From Dendrophyllia cribrosa (lineage: Eukaryota > Cnidaria > Anthozoa > Scleractinia > Dendrophylliidae): a DNA stretch of 64,000 bases. The notes beneath the pieces were generated by a model that worked only from the letters and a program-made list of their open reading frames with translations, ran no database searches and was not told where the DNA came from. The translations under genes and the position numbers were made by a program. The DNA is taken from contig JAJLRJ010000013.1 in the NCBI GenBank assembly GCA_024195265.1, positions 17,198,348 to 17,262,347 of the forward strand, given 5' to 3'. The first letter of the stretch is position 1. Each line of letters starts with the position of its first letter. This document shows, piece after piece, positions 11,081-25,000 of the stretch.

Positions 11081-11902
11081 ATTAGCAACCCTTTCATCAT
11101 CCACAATATCGATGCAGGCAGGAGATTTAGTTTCAACTAAATCTATTAGTTACTTGGCAGCCTCTTGCATCAATTCTCCTCCATTTTCCTCAGAAGCCTT
11201 TAATATTTGTTTTAGGTGATCATTATAAGCCTTCTTACTCACTGGTGGAGGCAGATTCATACCTGCACAAAATCGTGACAATCCAACACGACCCCAGTTA
11301 TAAGATGAAATGACAGCTCTCCTGTTTACCTCATGGGCACCTCCACCTTTACCACCAAGTCTTGCACTTGTTTTCAGCGGAGTCTCTTTCTTGCAATAAA
11401 CACACTTCAGGAATAAAGATTCTGCCAGGCCCTCCCGTTCGTTGTTTCGCTGAAAAAGTTTTAATTTTGACCTGGGACTTCTGCAGTGACCACAAATTGC
11501 GGCTGAGGAGATGCATTCACTCAACAAAGTGGCGTCCTGCAACTTAAATCCTGAGGCATGTTGCTCCTCTTTGTTCACTGGTAAGCCAATTGATGTACCT
11601 TTCTGTCGGGTTACAACGCCTTCGCCTTCGTATTTTCCAAAAGACGAATTCAACAGCTTTTTGGCTGACACATTCTTTCTTTCCACAAATTTTGCGGTCG
11701 CAGAAGGTTCATTCATTCCCTTACTGGAGCACGAGGGTTCTTCATCGAAGGGTTCGCCTGCTTGTGAACAATCGGTCTGCGAAACAGATTCTTTGGGCTT
11801 TTGAGCCTCTACAGACGTCGTTTTCCCCTTACTTATTCCACAAAAACCTTTCCGTTTCTTTCTTCTTTGACTTCTAAACTTTCGGCGACCTGTTGGTGGC
11901 AT
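11081..11902 (-). pseudogene. Mutator-like transposase, N-terminal fragment
   Basis: The ORF opens with MPPTGRRKFRSQRRKKRKGF, a basic leader. A Ser/Glu-rich linker and a zinc-binding-like region (CGHCRSP...CVYCKK) follow, then HEVNRRAVISSYNWGRVGLSRF and NLPPPVSKKAYNDHL, sequences I recognise from Mutator-like transposase domains. The frame has a TAA at 11,150-11,152 but stays readable afterwards to 11,081, ending in DDERVANVTVV. There the 10.85-kb element interrupts it; the next part lies at 217-1. The start at 11,902 is the first ATG with the usual basic leader. Confidence 0.65.
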
Positions 11903-12662
11903 TTTTACCGAAAAAAGATACGAAGTACACAATTGGAAACCAAAACTGGCGCTCGTGAGAAATTTTGCACACGATTACCAACCTGGGAGGTCGCAAAGCC
12001 CTCAGAGGAGAAAAATAAGAAGGTTGGACATGGAGCCTGGATATTTCTGGACCATGGATCGGAATTTTCTAAACAAATCGGATAAACCGAAAAAAAGAGT
12101 CCCATGGAAACCAAAATAAGCAAAAAAAAAATAACAAATCGTTGCTAAGGGACATTTTCTAAGAAACTCTTTTTTCAACGTCCCAGAAAGAACTAGTGCA
12201 AAAATAAAGATAGCTACTTTAAAGATGACTGGTCTAGCGGTCTCAAAACTGAACATGACATATTTTTTACCCCGAGACTCTTTTAAACAAAAAGTTAGGG
12301 TTGACGTTAATGCGGACAACGGGCCGTTTGTTTTTCGCCCATACGGAAGCAATATCGTACAAAATTAACCTCGTTGATACGGATAATTTGGCAAGCTGTA
12401 AGCGTTGAAAATTTGTCAAATGCACTAAGTCAGAAATCTTCACATATCTTGTACGTTTGTTGGAGAGTAAATGACATGTTTTTTTTTTTCAATCATTATA
12501 TTTTCTTTCGAGGATCTAGTAGTAGTAGTAGTAGTATTTATTTATTTCTCCAAAGATTAACGAGTTTACAAGAATGAATAATTAAGAAATAAAGAGAAAA
12601 AGGACAAAAAATAGTTAAACTGGTTCGAGGACACGCTTAATACGAACACGCCCGTCCCGCTT
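11903..12662. other. Intergenic, no gene recognised
   Basis: AT-rich sequence upstream of the transposase fragment, with a short AGT repeat at about 12,517-12,537. No supported coding sequence or RNA gene. Confidence 0.5.
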
Positions 12663-15600
12663 GCTTAAGAGCGACTCTCTCTACCGACCGGGTGAGATCC
12701 GAAAAACCTGGCAGGAGGTCGAAATATCAAGCACCCAAATATTTCACCCAGAGACACCCTAATGTGTCCTAGTAAATGTGAGAAACTTATTTTGTTGTGG
12801 AGTTAAATATTTTTTTAGAAAATAATGAAAAGCTCAAGACGAACTGATTTGCCCAAAAATCACAAATCCGACCTCAAATCCCGAGAGGTTCAAATCGATC
12901 TCGCGCACACGCGCAAAGCAAAATATTATAATTATTTTCAAATCACTTGATTAAGAAGATAATTCTGAGCTGTTTGAGCTATAATAGAAAAATATAGCGC
13001 TTTTATTTTATTTTTGGCGGCTTTGCAAAAGTTGATAAAATTTCAGATTTTAAAAATACCGAATTATACACTGTTTTCGAATTATTAAAAATACACTCGG
13101 TATAACTCGTAATTCCTTCAAACTTTCAAAATAGCAAGTACATGAGTTATATTTCAGCTGTGCATGAAAATATGTTTGGTAAAATTTGATTCTGAGGAGA
13201 CCGGCTGCATGTTATTTGACCTAAATTACGCTAAGCTTACAGGCAGAAATGTAAACATTCGTTACCGACTTTTGTCTAACCAGCTATACAATCGTCCCGA
13301 AAACGATGCAGTTGCTCTAAAAGCCATCCAAATTCAAAATCCCCTTGAAATTAACACTTATTATGCAGCTTACCTGGATTCTAGGAGGATTTACAGTCCT
13401 GTAATTCTTGTATTTGTTCTGTTCGAACCGGGATTGAAGAAACATTTCCAGACCACTGTTGAAGTGTATTCCATCCCTGGCTAAATTCTCGCCTTTGACG
13501 TCCTATTTTCTTTACGTGCATTTGTAGTGACTTTTATATGTATCTCCCTAAGCTTTGTATCTGATAATTTTCACGGTATCTCTAACTTTTGAGGGTGAAA
13601 CGGGCAAATTTCTGGCCAACTTGAAAGGTCCTGCAAGGCGCCGAAACGACAACTGAAATATGATCGCAACAGTGCCCTGTCACGCAATATGCAGAAGCGT
13701 TATATTATAACGCAAGACTTACTCCTCACTCGGAGAAAGTGGGTAGGTGGTTGGGGAATTTTATCACGCATAATTTTTATTCACCAGTGTCTTTATTTTG
13801 CACAACCGCCGCTTTGATAAGGGTTAAATGCCAGACTATTTTAACATACACAGAAACTATCCAGCAAATGCAATCAAAACGGTTCATTACAACCGACACT
13901 AGTTTGGAGAACTTGAGAAAACAAAACGTCTACAACTCTATGGCTCCGCAAACGGCTACTTTGTTTTAAGTGATATTTACTTATAACCACTTACGCGCAA
14001 ACTAGTTTTGTATACTTCAATATCATATGAGCTAGTGGATCCAGTTGAGGAGGGGCTCAGCGTCGCTCCTCCCCAGTCCCTTGAAAATAACATGACATGG
14101 GAAAAAAACGTTTGAGAGTGTTTCAAAACGCAGCCTATAAATGTATGTTCAAAATGTTTATAAAAAGTAATACAAATTTACTGCGTGTATCGCGTTAGAG
14201 ACTTTGAATGCTCATTTTGGTACCCAGGGTATCGCGGTCAGCGGAAACTAGAGACAAGTCCCCCGCGGGCGTCGGTTAGCGGGAACATGGTAGGAAGCCA
14301 ATTTAACATCTATCTTATCCCTTCCTTGCTGCGCGCCTTGTCTCACGTACCTAGTTAAATACAATACAATACATACCAGGGAAATATTACGAACACCCTC
14401 GGTGATGCCAGAAGTCTTCGGGTCTTGGCGCGCGGTTTTCGTTCGTTCATACAGAGTTGATCTACATTCACTGCAAATTCCGATTGACATGAATGTCATC
14501 AGTTTAAGAAAGCGACCACTCTTAATAGAATGAAACCTCCAAGGGACGGACCTTTATTTTCTGGAGGGGGGGGGGGATGATACTCTTTTGACGTTGTTCG
14601 CACAGGCCATCATACTCGTACCACCCGGCCTAGCTGTGGTACCAGCGGTGAAGGCAGGCACATTGCTTATTTAAAATGATTTCCATCGCCATAGGTTACT
14701 CCAAATAACTAGCTTGTAAACAGTTATTGACCCATTAGCTTTGATGGTGATATCGTCAGGAAGATGACAGACTTCTGAAACTCGCCCATTTCTCGGACAG
14801 AATGTCAACGTTAAATGGAAAGGCAAACGGCATTCCTTGAATGAAAACCCAGACCTTTAGCCCTGGCACAACGAAGAGTTTTTTGGCTGCTTTTTGCGAA
14901 GGCAAGGTGAGGGATTTGTCTTGTGCAGCCAAATGGAAAGAATCATCACTGAGCAATATTCAGTTTTGGAACTCATATTTTTTAATAATTTATCTGACTT
15001 CTCTGCAAACATTTTTTTTTTACACATATCGTGTTTGCAAACAATTTATTTTGTCTTTTCAGACCCTGCAAACATTTTTTTTTTCAATATTTCTCAAAAT
15101 GCTGAAACAAATACACGCATGTTTTAATCAGAAATATTTCTTTTTGGTAAGTTATTGCGTTCGAGGTACGAGAACGCAACCCCTAATTTGTGCATTATTG
15201 GGTGTCCTGTGCAACTGATAAGGGAGGTTTTTTCGAGATTTCTTTGGTTCGTCGGTCGGTTCGTCGACACACATTTGCCTCGCTTTGAGGCGCTTGCTTA
15301 CGTTTTGCCTCACTTTGACGAACTAACTCACGTGGCGAGTTTCTTCACATCTCGTGCATCCTTCTGCTGAAGTCTACTGAAGTCGGTCTTCAAAAGATTC
15401 AGCTGAAGTCTACTGAAGTCGGTAAGTAAAACACGCTCAGTGTTCGACACTGTCTTTGGAAAATGTGTGCGACTCCTGGCGCCTGCATCAAACCGGGTTG
15501 TTTAGCTCGGCGGCCGTTGTGCCACAAAGTAAATCTACCGAGTTGTGTAGCTCGGCGGCCGTTGTGCCACAAAGTAAATCTACCGAGTTGTGTAGCTCGG

Positions 15601-17516
15601 CAGCCGTTGTGCCACAAAGTAAATCTACCGAGTTGTGTAGCTCGGCGGCCGTTGTGCCACAAAGTGAATCACAAAGTAAATCTACCGAGATGTGAAACTC
15701 GGCGGCGCCATTTCATCATAACTTGTGATATTTACGGCACCGGACAAACACGTAGCGCCACTCAAGTCACTGAAATCAACAAATTAAATAAGTGATTGTT
15801 TACTTGTGGAATTTCCAATAAATAGAATTAATGATTACATCTAACATGTTGTCAACTGTTTGCTTTTTAACAATACCTGACCCAGGTTTTTCAAAGCTGG
15901 CTTAGGATAGCCCAAGCTCAGTGCGAAATTTGAATTCACATTAGAAAGCTTAAAAAGTATATTCACTTTCATTCATTTTGTCAACAAGTTGATGATTGGG
16001 TGCTCTTAAAAATGACCTGGAAAATTATCCGAAGAACTGCTTTTCAACAATAACAACAAAAAAACCCGGTTTATTAAAGCGCCAATCAGCCTTCAACAGC
16101 TTAGCTCCGTAAAACATCAGTTGCAGTAGTAAAACAAAAAGTTCTACTCACATGCCCCACACACCCTAGCCACTGTCTCCTCAAATTCAGGTACTTAAAC
16201 GAAGCATACAATATCACTACCGTTCACAACCTTTTCATAATGATGCACAGGTTAGATGGAGGTTTCGCTGTACGCAACCCTTACGTTCAAATATCCAGTA
16301 ACAACATTTCTCTATCGCACGAACCACACAACCTTCCCCCTCAACTGCTACCTGTACCCCTACATACATCGAACGCACTCGCCTAAGCTCCGATTACCCC
16401 TAGTAATATTTGAAAAAAATACGAGGTTATGTTTTATCATCTATTTATTATGTTTTCAATCGTGTTTTTAACTCGCGTTACAATAATGATACTCTGCGTA
16501 TTGCGTGACAAGGCACTGATGCGATCATATTTCAGTTGTCATTTCGGCGCCTTGCTGGACCTTTCAGCTCGGCCAGAAATTAGCACGTTTCACCCTCAAA
16601 AGTTTTAGATACCGAGAAAATTATCAGAACAAAAGCTTGAGGAGATACACATAAAAGTCACTACAAATGCACATGAAGAAAATTGGACGTTAACAGCGAG
16701 AATTTAGCCAGGGATGGAATACGCCTTAAACAATGGTCTGGAAATGTTTCTTCACGGGTTCTTCATCAAACCCGGTTCGAACAGAACAAATACAAAATTA
16801 CAGGACCGCAAATCCTCCTAGAATCCAGGTAAGCTGCAAAATAAGTGTTTCTTTTTTAATTTGGATAGCCTTTAGAGTAATTGCATAATTTTCGGGACGA
16901 TTGTATAGCTGGTTAGACAAAAGTCGGTACCGAATGTTTACATTTCTGCCTGTAAGCTTAGCCCAATTTAGGTCAAATAACATGCAGCCGGTCTCCTCAG
17001 AATCAAATTTTTCCAGACTAATTTTTATGCACAGCTGAAATACAACTCATGTACTTGCTATTTTGAAAGTTTGAAGGAATTACGAGTTATACCGAGTGTA
17101 TTTTTAATAATTCGAAAACAGTGTATAATTCGGTATTTTTAAAATCTGAAATTTTATCAACTTTTGCAAAGCTGCCAAAATTAAAATAAAGGCGCTATAA
17201 TTGTCTATTATAGCTCAAACAGCTCAGAATTATCTTACTAATAAAGTGTTTTGAAAATAATTATAATATTTTGCTTTGCGCGTGTGCGCGAGATCGATTT
17301 GTACCCCTCGGTATTTGAGGTCGAATTTGTGATTTTTGGGCAAATCGGGCCGTCTTGAGCTTTTAATTATTTTCTAAAAAAATATTAAACTCCACAACAA
17401 AATAAGTTTCTCACATTTACTAGTACACAATAGGGTATCTCTGGGTGATATAGTTGGGTGTTTGTATTTTCGACCTCCCGCCACGTCTCACCCGGTGAAT
17501 AGGGAGAGTGTCTCTT
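12663..17516. mobile_element. Large element with about 1-kb terminal inverted repeats
   Basis: Sequence from about 12,663 to 13,720 is repeated in inverted orientation at about 16,480-17,516, including TTAAGAGxGACTCTC-like tips and the block CTGCATGTTATTTGACC. ORFs of 106 and 61 codons at 13,164 and 16,798 are the same sequence in the two arms and differ by stops, so they are not convincing genes. The 2.7-kb interior carries no recognised transposase. The class is unknown. Confidence 0.65.
15503..15690. repeat. Tandem repeat, 45-bp unit, about 4 copies
   Basis: The block CGTTGTGCCACAAAGTAAAT recurs with exact 45-bp spacing (GCCAC at 15,521, 15,566, 15,611 and 15,656). Because 45 is divisible by three, it gives repetitive ORFs on both strands with 15-residue periods, which explains the long frames here without a gene. 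Confidence 0.9.
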
Positions 17517-17872
17517 AATACGGACACGCTCGTCCCGCCGAAATAAACAAAATCGCTTACCTTAATTCCAAGTTATATTGTTATATGACAAAATGTCACC
17601 AAATTAAATAAAAAAAATTCTATTGAGCGAAACATTAGCAGTAGTTTGGAGATAAAGCGCAGGATTACAAGGATGGAAGTGGATTACAGTTCATCAAATT
17701 TGATTTCGTGGCAGGCGGTCAAGAAATCAAAGTTTCCATTCTGGTGAAATGTTGAGTTCTCCGTTAGCCGTTTTAAGGCAAGCTTGAAGAAAGCCGCTGG
17801 CCATAATCATAAAAACATGACATAACAGTCGGACACTGTACCTTAATTCAGGCAGTTTTCGTGGTCCATATT
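17517..17872. other. No gene recognised
   Basis: A short segment here (about 17,640-17,720, with TTCATCAAATTTGATTTCG) resembles about 36,560-36,635, so it is probably part of an interspersed repeat family. Confidence 0.4.
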
Positions 17873-18111
17873 AGCGACCTTTAGATTTGACTACGAGTAC
17901 GAAATCGAGTACGAGTACGACTTTGGAATTTCGAGATAATTGTATCCCCCGAACTGTAACTCTTTCCTTTCCTGTTGCTGACTAACACATAAATAAACGT
18001 TAGGGATAAGATTGGTGTGATAATTAATTAATTATATGAGGCACACAAATTTGGTTTGAAAACTCGTACTCGTACTCAATTTTGTACTCGTAGTCCAATC
18101 TAATGGTCGCT
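17873..18111. repeat. MITE with GACTACGAGTACGA inverted ends
   Basis: The ends read GCGACCTTTAGATTTGACTA (17,873) and its imperfect complement ending at about 18,111. Both carry repeated GAGTACGAGTACGA-type units. There is no coding capacity. Confidence 0.7.
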
Positions 18112-18790
18112 ATTGTGTCTGGGGTCCTCCTAGACAACACCCTATCTTGGAAGGACCACATAGAATATATCGGTAATAAGATCTCGTCTAGGTTGGGTAT
18201 TCTGCGCAGAGCGCGAAAGGTTCTTCCCAAGCAAACCTGTCAAATGCTCTACAATACTATAATCTTGCCATTGTTCGATTACTGTTCCCCTGTCTGGGAC
18301 AGTTGCGGGGTTGGGAGCAAAACTTATCTTGATAAGCTAAATAGACGCGCGGCAAGTATTATTGAAGGTCGAGGGGAAATTATCTCAAATGCGTCTTAGT
18401 CCATAAGTGTCTTCACGCAATAGCGCCTTCGTACTTACTTTCAGAGTTTAGGCATGCGCACCTTTTATATGGCTATAACACCAGAAGCCGTGATTTGCTG
18501 CGCCCCCGCACCCCCCCCCCCCCCCCCCCCCCAGAATAAACGGTGCTCGGACCTACAACACCCTACGCCGAGAATCATTCGACAAGTAGAGACGCTTAGC
18601 GAATTTAAAATCAAGCTAAAGCGCCATTTTAAACAGTAACACCTGCGATACATGTTGCCTCTGTAACTTAACTAATTTTCTAGTTTTAATGTTTTAATGT
18701 CTTTGTTTTTGTGTTGTGTCAGGGCTCCATTTAAACTAGCTCTGCTAAATTGGATGCCCCTGGATAAATAAAATAAATTAACAAGGTTCG
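18112..18790 (+). pseudogene. LINE reverse transcriptase C-terminal fragment
   Basis: The frame encodes LDNTLSWKDHIEYI, then RARKVLPKQTCQMLYNTIIL and DYCSPVWDSCG, the region just C-terminal to the RT palm in CR1/L2/Jockey-like non-LTR elements. Stops and frame changes follow, and a poly(C) run sits at about 18,511-18,532. The end near 18,780 is AAATAAAATAAA-like. It is a 5'-truncated dead copy. Confidence 0.7.
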
Positions 18791-18910
18791 ACTGTAGTTG
18801 AAGGGTAATGCTTCCATGACATCTAAAGCACATACTGTAAATGTAAATGTAAAAGAAGACAATTATATATTAGCCTTTTACTAACAGCTTTAATAACGTA
18901 TTTATCCAAG

Positions 18911-19042
18911 GCGCCTCGGCCCAGACCACCTGTGTTTTATTGAGACAGTGCGGAGTTACCTGCGGTGGGGGATTGGAAACACGTATCATGACAAGAGAGC
19001 AGCTGATTAGCGGAGCATGCGTCAAACAAACAGGCACTTACA
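18911..19042 (+). CDS. Host gene exon: Cys-containing module
   Basis: An AG acceptor at 18,909-18,910 and a GTGAGT donor at 19,043 bracket 132 nt, phase 1 on both sides. The frame contains CVLLRQCGVTCGGGLETR and a later GAC, reminiscent of a thrombospondin type 1-like CxxTCGxG pattern, though too short to call. It is the most 5' exon I can support; its link to the next exon is by phase only. Confidence 0.4.
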
Positions 19043-22000
19043 GTGAGTGGTTACCTTACCTTTATGCTGCTTACTTGTTTTGAAATATTTATTATTGTTA
19101 TTAATACTAAATTTCATTTATTTCAAACCATCGTTTTCGTGGTTTTCACATCTTAAATGTAAATCTAAAAGTAAATGCGTCTGTTGATCGTTGTGCGTCC
19201 ATTATGGCGCTATGATTATGTGTGCATTCCCTAATGTACGAAACATACCACCTTTTAAAAAGAGTAACCTAGCTTCCTGATTGTAATTAATTCCAATCTT
19301 TTGTGTTCTCGTTTTTAAAACATTTTGTGACAGTAATAGTGGTTTTTTGAAATAATTTCAGTCTGTTCTCTAATAACAGCTTTGTCCACCTGTCGTGCAC
19401 TTATTATATATTACATGATACTGTGTAAGCAAAAGCAACGAGCTACTTGATTTGTGTTGACATTAGAGGTAGCACCCTCCTTGCAAGAGAAAGCCTACAA
19501 TGTAACAACTTCAACAGCTGTCATAGCTTGGACACCGCTGCAAAGAACTGCATCTGGGACTATCGATGTGACTGGGTACAGCGTCCGCCTGGAGTCTGAA
19601 AGAGACAAGACTCGTGTGCGACTGGTCAACATATCTGTCAGTTCAGTGTTGTTTGAAGACTTGAAGACTTTCACAAACTACTGTGTCAGTGTTGAACCTG
19701 TGACGGTTTTCACAGGACTGGAGAAAGATGACTGCTATAACTTTACAACAGAAGATGATAGTAAGTTAGCTTGTCCCCCCCGGTGGGGGGGGGGGGGGGA
19801 GAGCGGTACTAAGGACAAGTGGTGACGGGGAGGTCCGAAGACCTTTTTATGGGTTTAAAACTTTCGATCTGAGGACTTTTTGTGGGTTAGAAATTTTGTG
19901 GTGACTTTCTGGGTGTGAAAGATTTTAGTGAGGACGTTTTCTTAGTATCGGAAAATTTAAAGGGTAACCTTTTTTATGTGAAGAGAAAACAGACTTTGAG
20001 GGGTTAAGTTCTGGGCCGTTGGACTTTTTTGGGTCTAACAACATGGCCTAATTCACACATCCCCGTCACTATTATAGCCCCCCCCCTCCGAGGCATGTCC
20101 TCTTTCCTTAAGTGAATGATACATGGTTACATGGTTGTTGAATGAGTAGAAAACACATTCAAAATTTCAAGAAGTATCTATTTTTGTTAAACAGCGTTCA
20201 ACATGTTGAATTAGAACAACATTTGTTGAATAGTCTTTGTAACATCTGTAGATCAATAAATGCTAAACCGTGTATCATAGGCCAGCTTCACTCATCAGTA
20301 TGATCGTATCAAACCCGCACTCATATGATCGTATCTGAAAATTCCGTCCGCACATACGTTTTTTCATTCGTTTTTCTATCACGCGTAAACAATTAAAAAC
20401 AATTGAAAAGGCTTTTTTCTAAGTGACTTGTTCCGTTGTTTTTTTTTAATAATTTAATTAAACAGTTACAAGCTTTTACATTTACATTTGCATAGAAAAA
20501 GAAAACAAGTTAAACAGGTAACAGAAAAAAAAACAGCAGGGTCACTATAGATAAAGGCAATAAAGTAAACAAACATATAATTAGTATAATTAATATAATT
20601 AGAAAACAAAACCGGTAGTAACTGCTTGGATATGTAAAGCTTTAAGGTGAATCAACGAAAAAGGACTGAGAGATATGGTAAAAAAAAACTATCGAAAAAA
20701 AAACTGGAGCTAGAGATGAAGAGAGCAGCAATGTACTGTGAAAGAATTTATATTAAAAAAACATCAAGAAGTGACCATTTTTAAAAAAAAAAACGCTACC
20801 TTGTTTCGTTTCTATATCATATATAGATTTCGCATGTCGGAGAAAGCCCGTCATACGAGGTAAAAGTTCTTTTGATTAATTTGCAGAGCCAGATATAGTG
20901 TCTAGATGTCTAGCTAGAAGGAAACAAAAATTGATTTGTCTCTGGTGTTTTGAAGAATCTGGTCTCAACCCAAGTGCAACAGTGATAGAGTAATTTTCGG
21001 GAATAATTTTATAACGTTTTAACCTTGTTGTTATGCTTTTCCAAACAAAAAGGGTTTTAGAACAAAGCCAGAAAAGATGAACAAGCGTTTCGGTTTCTTC
21101 TTTACAGAATGAGCATCGTGGATCATCTTTTATACCAATTTTTACCAGGAAGTCGTTTGTTGGAATTCGTCTGTGTAGGAGTTTGAGTTGAAATTCTATG
21201 TGTCTAACATTTTTTGTATATTTGAAGGCCAATAAATAGATAGCATCCCACGGTAATTATCATTGCTTCTTACGTTGCAATCTTAAAGCCATTTTTGCTG
21301 GCTTTGGGATGGAGCGGAGCATTTCATTGTAACAAGTTTGTTATACACAAATCTACTTGCATTTGATGTTTTTAGTAACTTTGTCGAAAGGCTTTCATGT
21401 TCAGGGTCGTTGTTAAGTTGGGAATTAAGGTTGCATTTTTTTCCGGAGAGTGTTTAGTGCAGAAACTATTCCATAGTAGGCTAAAGGCCTTACATTTAGA
21501 TTGTATTTTGTCTTGACTTCAGATAAAGTAAGGAAGTTATTGTTGCAATCTTTTAAGTGTTTGACCTTACCTTATACCTTTCAGCTCCCATTCTTTATAG
21601 AAAATAGGGCGTCCATCAATTCTGATGAGGGAGTTGTGCCATAAGCTTAACTCTTGAAACTGGCTTTCGAGGTTACGCACTCTTCAAAATTGATTTCTGA
21701 CCAAATTGAGAGGATTTCTTTTATAAAACTGTCCGACATCTTAAAAATCTTGTCTGTATCTTCCTTGTTGAGATTGCCTTCGAAAGGTAAATTGTTGCCA
21801 AACTTTTCAAGTTCTAGGTCAAAGAAAAGTTTCCATTTTTCTTTGTTTTCTACATCCAAGTATTTCTTAATCCACGTGGCCTTGACTGGACGTCAATCAT
21901 TTTGAGACCCCCGTCTGAATAGTCATTAATCAGTATGTTTCGTTTGGTTTTGTCTCCTTTAATTACCATTCCAAACAAATTCATAAAAAAGTTTGTTTAC

Positions 22001-25000
22001 CTCCTTAATAATATGATAATTTGTGCACAAAGGTGTCAGAATGTATAGACGAGTTGGGAAACGACTAAGCTTTTCAAAACTGTTATTTTTCCAATAAGAG
22101 TTAGTCTACGGAATTTCCAGCAGCTCAGTATATTCTGAACTTTTTCTAGTTTTTCTTTATAATTTAAGCTTACTGTTGTTTTATGATCTAAAGAAAGCCA
22201 CACGCCTAGAGTTTTAACTTTGGTTGTTTGCCATTTAAAGTTTCGTTCCGGAAGTAGCACTTCATCTTTTCTGCTATTTTTTACAATCCATAGTGCTTCT
22301 GTTTTCTTGTTATTGAGTCTGAGACCAGAAACTTCACTGAAATCATCTAGTAAGTCTATAGAGGCCGTTAGAGATTCTTTTGATCCATCTAATATTAGGG
22401 TCGTATCAGAATTTCAACTAAGAGGACGAAATGGTACGGTGATAAGGGGGCTTGTTCTGTTGTTACGAAACTGTTTTTGATTATTTTCGGTAGTTTGCGC
22501 GTAAACGGAAATTCAAACCGTATAACAAATTTATCTTTTGTCCGTTTTCCCATCCACATGTTTATTAATACTTAGATTTTCACTCGCAAAATTCTCCACA
22601 TTTTACAGCCGAGTTTTAAGTACGTTTTTAATTGTTTATGATTGTTTACGCGTTCAGGCAAGGCATATAAAAATCTGTCCTTGGAGAATAAGACTGTTGT
22701 GGCTTTCTGTAGAAGTTCCCCTCTCTTTAACTGAGTTTTTGTCTCCCCCCATGTTTTCTTCCGCCACGTTTTTATTACCGACCACACGGAAGGCCTGAAG
22801 TGAAAAGTTTTCTAATAAAACGATTGAAACCCTTTACGTGTGGATGGGCCTTAAATTGAACAGTGAACGGTAACTCGGAACATTTCTTTGATCTTCAGCT
22901 CCAGACCTTCCACCACAGAATATCACAGCAGAGAAGAGAGGTACTATGTCAATACACGTTCAGTGGAAGCCAGTTCCTGAGCAAGAACGAAATGGGATTA
23001 TTCTCGGTTATAAACTCATTTTAAAGTCCATGAGTGCAACTGACCACCAAAAGGACCCAGACGACAAGGACACCGAGCAATGGCCGCGACTCGCTGCAGT
23101 ACTGGGCAGTCACGTGTTTTTGGTTGCTTTGCAGGATGTCAAACCTTTCACGTGGTATTGCCTCAAGATGTTGGCATTCACGAGAAAAGGAGATGGAGCT
23201 GAGAGTTCTTGCGTCTTTATACTCACAGACGAAAGTGGTAAGAAATTAACAAACATTTCTGTCTTGTTTTTGACCCGTGAATACGTGAAGCGTATTAAAC
23301 GAGTTATAGTAGTGGGACCAAATTGCACTCGATCGCTCTATCGCTCGCTCGATCGGCTGTTGGCATTGAGCTTGCGATATGTAATGGTCATCTGTCTTAT
23401 CCATTGGTACGGCGTTGGAGGGAGGGGAAGGTGGAGAATTGGAGGCAAGTGATTGGAGGTCGGTGAAGCAAAACGTCTGGGAGAGGGGAGGGTCGTTTTC
23501 ACGAGTTGGCTCACGAAGACTCTTGTTCATGCATTTGTGACTTCACATTTGGATTACTGCAATTCTCTTCTCTTTGGCGTTCCCAAGTACCAGACAGATC
23601 GTCTTCAGAAGGTGCTCAACGCCGCTGCTCGATTAATCTTTAGGATTCCCAAGTTTGATCACATTTTGTCCGCCTTATTTCATCTCCACTGGCTTCCTGT
23701 AGCTTATCGCGTTCATTTTAAGTTGATGCTTTTAGTTTACATGTCTCTTAACAATCAAGGCCCACAATACATTAAAGAATACCTGTAGCCATACTCCTTA
23801 CAGCTCATCACCTACGTTCCTGCAATCAGGGCCTCCTTAAGGTCCCAAGAATTAGGTTCAAGACATTTGGTGATCGTGCTTTTGCTCGTTCCGGACCATT
23901 TCTGTGGAACAAACTGCCGCTTGAAGTTCGAAACAGTCAAAGTGTAGCCATTTTTAAGTTAAAGCTAAAGACGCATCTGTTCAAGCCGACTTACAATTTG
24001 TTTTAGTATTTTTAACATTTTTAACAATTTTATATTTTTAATATTTTATCGTTTTCTCGTTAATTGTAACGCGCTTAAGAATATTTTTATAATTTTAGCG
24101 CTTTAGAAATGTTAATTATTATTATTATTATTATTATTAAACTTCTGTTATTAAAGTACCTATAACCCTTAAATACATATTAACTTACTGATCATGATTA
24201 GATGACGTCGACCCGACGATTCATTTATTATACAACTACTTGTTTTAACCTTCAGTTAATATTATTTACAAATCAATTCGCTATCCAACGTTTTAGTATT
24301 TAGTATCAAATTTAGTGAACAGTGTGCACAGAATTTTGGAATTGGTCATTAAATGTGATGAACGTTGTTTTCTGGCAAAATAAAAATCGTTGAAAGATCC
24401 CGCACAAATCTATCTATTTCTTCACGTCATCAGTGACTCAGCCTATGGGACACAACAGCTTAGCTTTGCTCCATTGCAATAAATGTTGCATCGTGTTGTG
24501 AGTTAATTACAAATTTGTCTGATGCTTGCTTTTGACGTATAACAAGATTTAACTTGCATATGAATACATGAAATATAAAATCACATAAAATTATACGAAC
24601 TGCGGATGAAACATATAATGAGTAATAAATGTGATCCTCACAGCGATCTGATCATTCATAGTTCAACATGTAGAACAGAATACAGCCTGGCCTTATTCCG
24701 TTCAAACGGCCCATCTTAACCTGACATTCAACATGACATGATATACAGCGGTCACAACATTCGTTGATCACCAAATATTAAACCTTTCATCATTACCACT
24801 GTACATGTGGAGTCAGTCTTAATAACACATTGGTGGTGGTGACTCGCACAGTGAGCCGCAGAAAGTGCAAAAACCATTGAATTGAATGGGTGCATTTTAC
24901 ACAGCTACAAAATGGATAACGTTTTAGTTGTTGAGGTACATCTGTAAACACAAGAAACCTTCCATTTGTATGCATAGTTGAGTATTTGCCAGAAGCAAAA

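Noticed and set aside
11362..11877. Plus-strand ORFs of 61-97 codons
   Set aside because: They are antisense to the Mutator-like transposase fragment, which has recognisable motifs on the minus strand.
13164..13484. 106-codon ORF with a counterpart at 16,798-16,983, considered a conserved gene
   Set aside because: The two are the arms of one inverted repeat; the second copy has stops and no domain is recognisable.
15399..15795. ORFs with 15-residue repeats on both strands, superficially like a repeat protein or a CRISPR-like array
   Set aside because: The 45-bp units are directly adjacent without spacers and lie inside a transposon; the open frames follow from the period being divisible by three.
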